64,000 bases of DNA. Origin: Parabacteroides sp900760525 (lineage in GTDB: Bacteria > Bacteroidota > Bacteroidia > Bacteroidales > Tannerellaceae). Position numbers and translations under genes: made by a program. The stretch spans positions 124,001 to 188,000 of the forward strand of contig NZ_CP187555.1 of NCBI RefSeq assembly GCF_049860805.1. Direction: 5' to 3'. Positions 62,358-64,000 of the stretch are shown here, piece by piece. Numbering within the stretch: the stretch's first letter is position 1; every line of letters starts with the position of its first letter. The notes under the pieces were generated by a model that worked only from the letters and a program-made list of their open reading frames with translations, was not told the origin of the DNA and ran no database searches.

Positions 62358-63050
62358 TTAAGGCAGTTCGCAGATTAATTTGTAACCGATTCCTCTTACG
62401 TTCAAAATCTTGATACGAGGATCTTTATCTAATTTATGGCGCAGCTTGGTGATGAAAACATGCAAGCTACGTGCATTATAGAAGCTGTCATCTCCCCATA
62501 GATTCAGCAGAATGTCTTTGCTGTAGATCGGTCGGTTCTCATTTTCACATAGGCGTTTCAGTATTTCGGATTCTTTATAGGAAAGTTTGTCGCTTTTGCC
62601 TGCTATCAGTAAGGTCTGAGTTTTAGGATAGAAAGTGTAGAGTCCGATCTCGTAAAACTCTGTTCTTTCCTTTTCCTGCTTATTTTTGATAAGCAGAGCT
62701 TTGGCACGAACGACCAGTTCGCGCAGGCTGAAAGGTTTGCGGACATAGTCATTTGCACCTAATTCAAAACCGGAAACAATATCGTCTGTCGAGGAACGGG
62801 CGCTTAGAAAGAGTACCGGCACTTCTTTGTTTTCCTTCCGTATCCGTCGGATCATTTCGAATCCGTCTATTTCCGGCATCATGACATCTGCGATAATCAG
62901 GTCGGGATCATACTTGTAGAAACGATCGATCCCATGCAAGCCGTTTTCGGCTGTTATAACCTGGAATCCTTCTTCTTCCAGTGTATCTTTGATGATCATG
63001 GAAAGGCTCTCCTCGTCTTCAACTAATAATATCGATTTCTTATCTTTCAT
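62358..63050 (-). CDS. OmpR family response regulator
   Basis: A 230-residue regulator. Receiver domain at about 5-120 with acidic pair E11/D12, phospho-acceptor D55 (LIIADVMMPE) and the lysine of VRKPFS near 104-109. Winged-helix DNA-binding domain at about 130-228, with SYKESEILKRLCENENRPIYSKDILL and SLHVFITKLRHKLDKDPRIKILNVRGIGYKL. Its start lies within the end of the kinase gene (11-bp overlap). Targets unknown. Confidence 0.94.
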   Translation of the reverse strand: MKDKKSILLVEDEESLSMIIKDTLEEEGFQVITAENGLHGIDRFYKYDPDLIIADVMMPEIDGFEMIRRIRKENKEVPVLFLSARSSTDDIVSGFELGANDYVRKPFSLRELVVRAKALLIKNKQEKERTEFYEIGLYTFYPKTQTLLIAGKSDKLSYKESEILKRLCENENRPIYSKDILLNLWGDDSFYNARSLHVFITKLRHKLDKDPRIKILNVRGIGYKLICELP

Positions 63051-64000
63051 TTGTTTGCGGTAATGTGATTATGAAACAACTACCCTTGCCGGGTTGGCTT
63101 TCTACCCGGATCGTGCCATTGTGCTTTTGTATCATTGTCTTGACATAAAATAGCCCGATGCCGTACCCTTTGACGGGAGGCTGTTTGCTGTTGGAGATCC
63201 GGTAGAATTTATCGAAGATATGTGTCAGATGTTCTTCCTCTATTCCGATGCCGTTATCGGTAATACGGATGATGACCGAGCAGTCTCTTTCTTCTGCCTC
63301 TATCCGGATTTGCGGATTATCACCGGAATATTTGATGGCGTTGTCTAAGATGTTACTCAAAATGTTGTAAAGATGCGTTCTGTCGGCCTCCAATATAATC
63401 CCGTCCGGCATAAACTCCTGTCGGACATGAAAGGGTTTGGGTGATTTGATGGTCTGTTGCTCGATGATCTTATCAAGCAGTTCGTTCAGGTTTACTTTTT
63501 CGTATTTGAGTTTGAAATCCTTTTTGTGTTCCAGGCTGAGCGAGAGGATTTGCTCGACCATATTACCGAGGCGTTGCAATTCCTCATGGCAGATATACAG
63601 GTATTTGTTTGTCTTTTCCTTGTTGCCGGTTATGTTGTAATGGATCATAGCCTCGACTGCTGCATAGGTGATCGCTATCGGCGTTTTCAATTCATGTGTG
63701 ACATTGTGTGTGAAATCATCTTTCAGTTGTTCAACTGTTTTTTGGTGGATCAGGAACCAGAACATATAAGCGAAAGAAAGGATCAGGATCAAAAGGATCA
63801 GGAAAGAAGAGAACAGGATGCCCGACATCATCCGGATTGTAGCCCACCGGGTAGGCTCGGTGTAAACGAAATAAGCCCTTTTATGATAGGTCGTATAATC
63901 CCATTTATGTAAGTTGCATTTTGTCCGGTTCAGATTTGCCGGGACGGATGAAGTGATAACAGTGCTGTCTTCCAGGTCCCATATTTCGGTATAATGGCGA
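63040..64000 (-). CDS. sensor histidine kinase (5' end beyond window)
   Basis: The frame is open from the right edge of the window, so the N-terminus is missing; 319 codons are seen. Counting from the methionine at 63831, a membrane segment lies at about 4-28, the HisKA domain at about 37-105 with H46 in THNVTHELKTP, and the HATPase domain at about 150-255, with NILDNAIKYS, DNGIGIEEEHL and KGYGIGLFYVK. About 55 residues before the membrane segment read as an extracytoplasmic sensor domain (RAYFVYTEPTRW). It pairs with the OmpR-type regulator that it overlaps. Confidence 0.93.
   Translation of the reverse strand, partial: RHYTEIWDLEDSTVITSSVPANLNRTKCNLHKWDYTTYHKRAYFVYTEPTRWATIRMMSGILFSSFLILLILILSFAYMFWFLIHQKTVEQLKDDFTHNVTHELKTPIAITYAAVEAMIHYNITGNKEKTNKYLYICHEELQRLGNMVEQILSLSLEHKKDFKLKYEKVNLNELLDKIIEQQTIKSPKPFHVRQEFMPDGIILEADRTHLYNILSNILDNAIKYSGDNPQIRIEAEERDCSVIIRITDNGIGIEEEHLTHIFDKFYRISNSKQPPVKGYGIGLFYVKTMIQKHNGTIRVESQPGKGSCFIITLPQTNER

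Noticed and set aside
62358..64000. Naming the two-component pair RprX/RprY
   Set aside because: The layout is similar, but I cannot match the sequence to the known pair; left unnamed.

Overview
The window reads as housekeeping chromosome of a member of the Bacteroidota, most likely a Parabacteroides-like gut Bacteroidales (genus is inference). Pointers are the fused lpxC-fabZ gene, the ileS / DksA-like / lspA / DUF4296 order, DUF3810 and NigD-like lipoproteins, a lipidated TamA-type barrel, frequent absence of Shine-Dalgarno sequences, and many promoters with a -7 box TAnnTTTG and a -33 TTG/TTTG about 19 bp upstream. I see no prophage, insertion sequence, CRISPR array, rRNA gene or riboswitch. 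There is one tRNA (Arg, anticodon TCT).

Layout. 1-3.1 kb: a DUF362 ferredoxin-like protein (cut by the window edge) divergent from a P-loop ATPase and a nitroreductase. 3.1-7.6 kb (minus): a five-gene run, TPR/PD40 protein, NfeD, FloA, nucleoside phosphorylase, RpiA. 7.8-8.9 kb (plus): TtcA-like tRNA thiolase and a DUF486 protein. 8.9-18 kb (minus): purM-prfA-pyrF, then the lipid A genes lpxD, lpxC-fabZ, lpxA, then an acidic pRiA4b-type protein and miaA; a LysM glucosaminidase lies upstream. 18.4-25.5 kb (plus): a compact RND efflux operon ending in a LytS-type kinase and LytTR regulator. 25.6-34.1 kb: cytidine deaminase, then minus-strand phospho-sugar mutase, M23 peptidase, secreted nuclease/phosphatase, a large lipoprotein and PepD. 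34.3-47.9 kb (plus): a mini membrane protein and Skp/OmpH, a NigD-like lipoprotein, Yip1, smpB, metH, DUF3810, ileS, DksA-like, lspA, DUF4296. 47.8-52.2 kb: a TrmH-family methyltransferase divergent from a TamL-like barrel, then an HU-like protein translationally coupled to a frameshifted small gene. 52.4-60.3 kb: tRNA-Arg, speA, a MATE exporter, and minus-strand rmuC-yfcC-dinB. 60.4-64 kb: tpx, an MFS transporter and a two-component pair cut by the right edge.

Most genes serve envelope building (lipid A, lipoprotein processing, outer membrane barrel assembly, peptidoglycan hydrolysis), translation (release factor, tRNA modification, SmpB, IleS) and C1/nucleotide metabolism. I do not see a wholly new defence or mobile system. 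The least explained signals are non-coding: 7-bp-period A/T-rich tandem repeats, mostly four copies, at several gene junctions (one forms the coding 3' end of lpxD); nested inverted repeats after lpxA; a stacked hairpin and 30-bp palindrome before the HU-like gene; and the reading-frame break in the small gene coupled to that HU-like protein.
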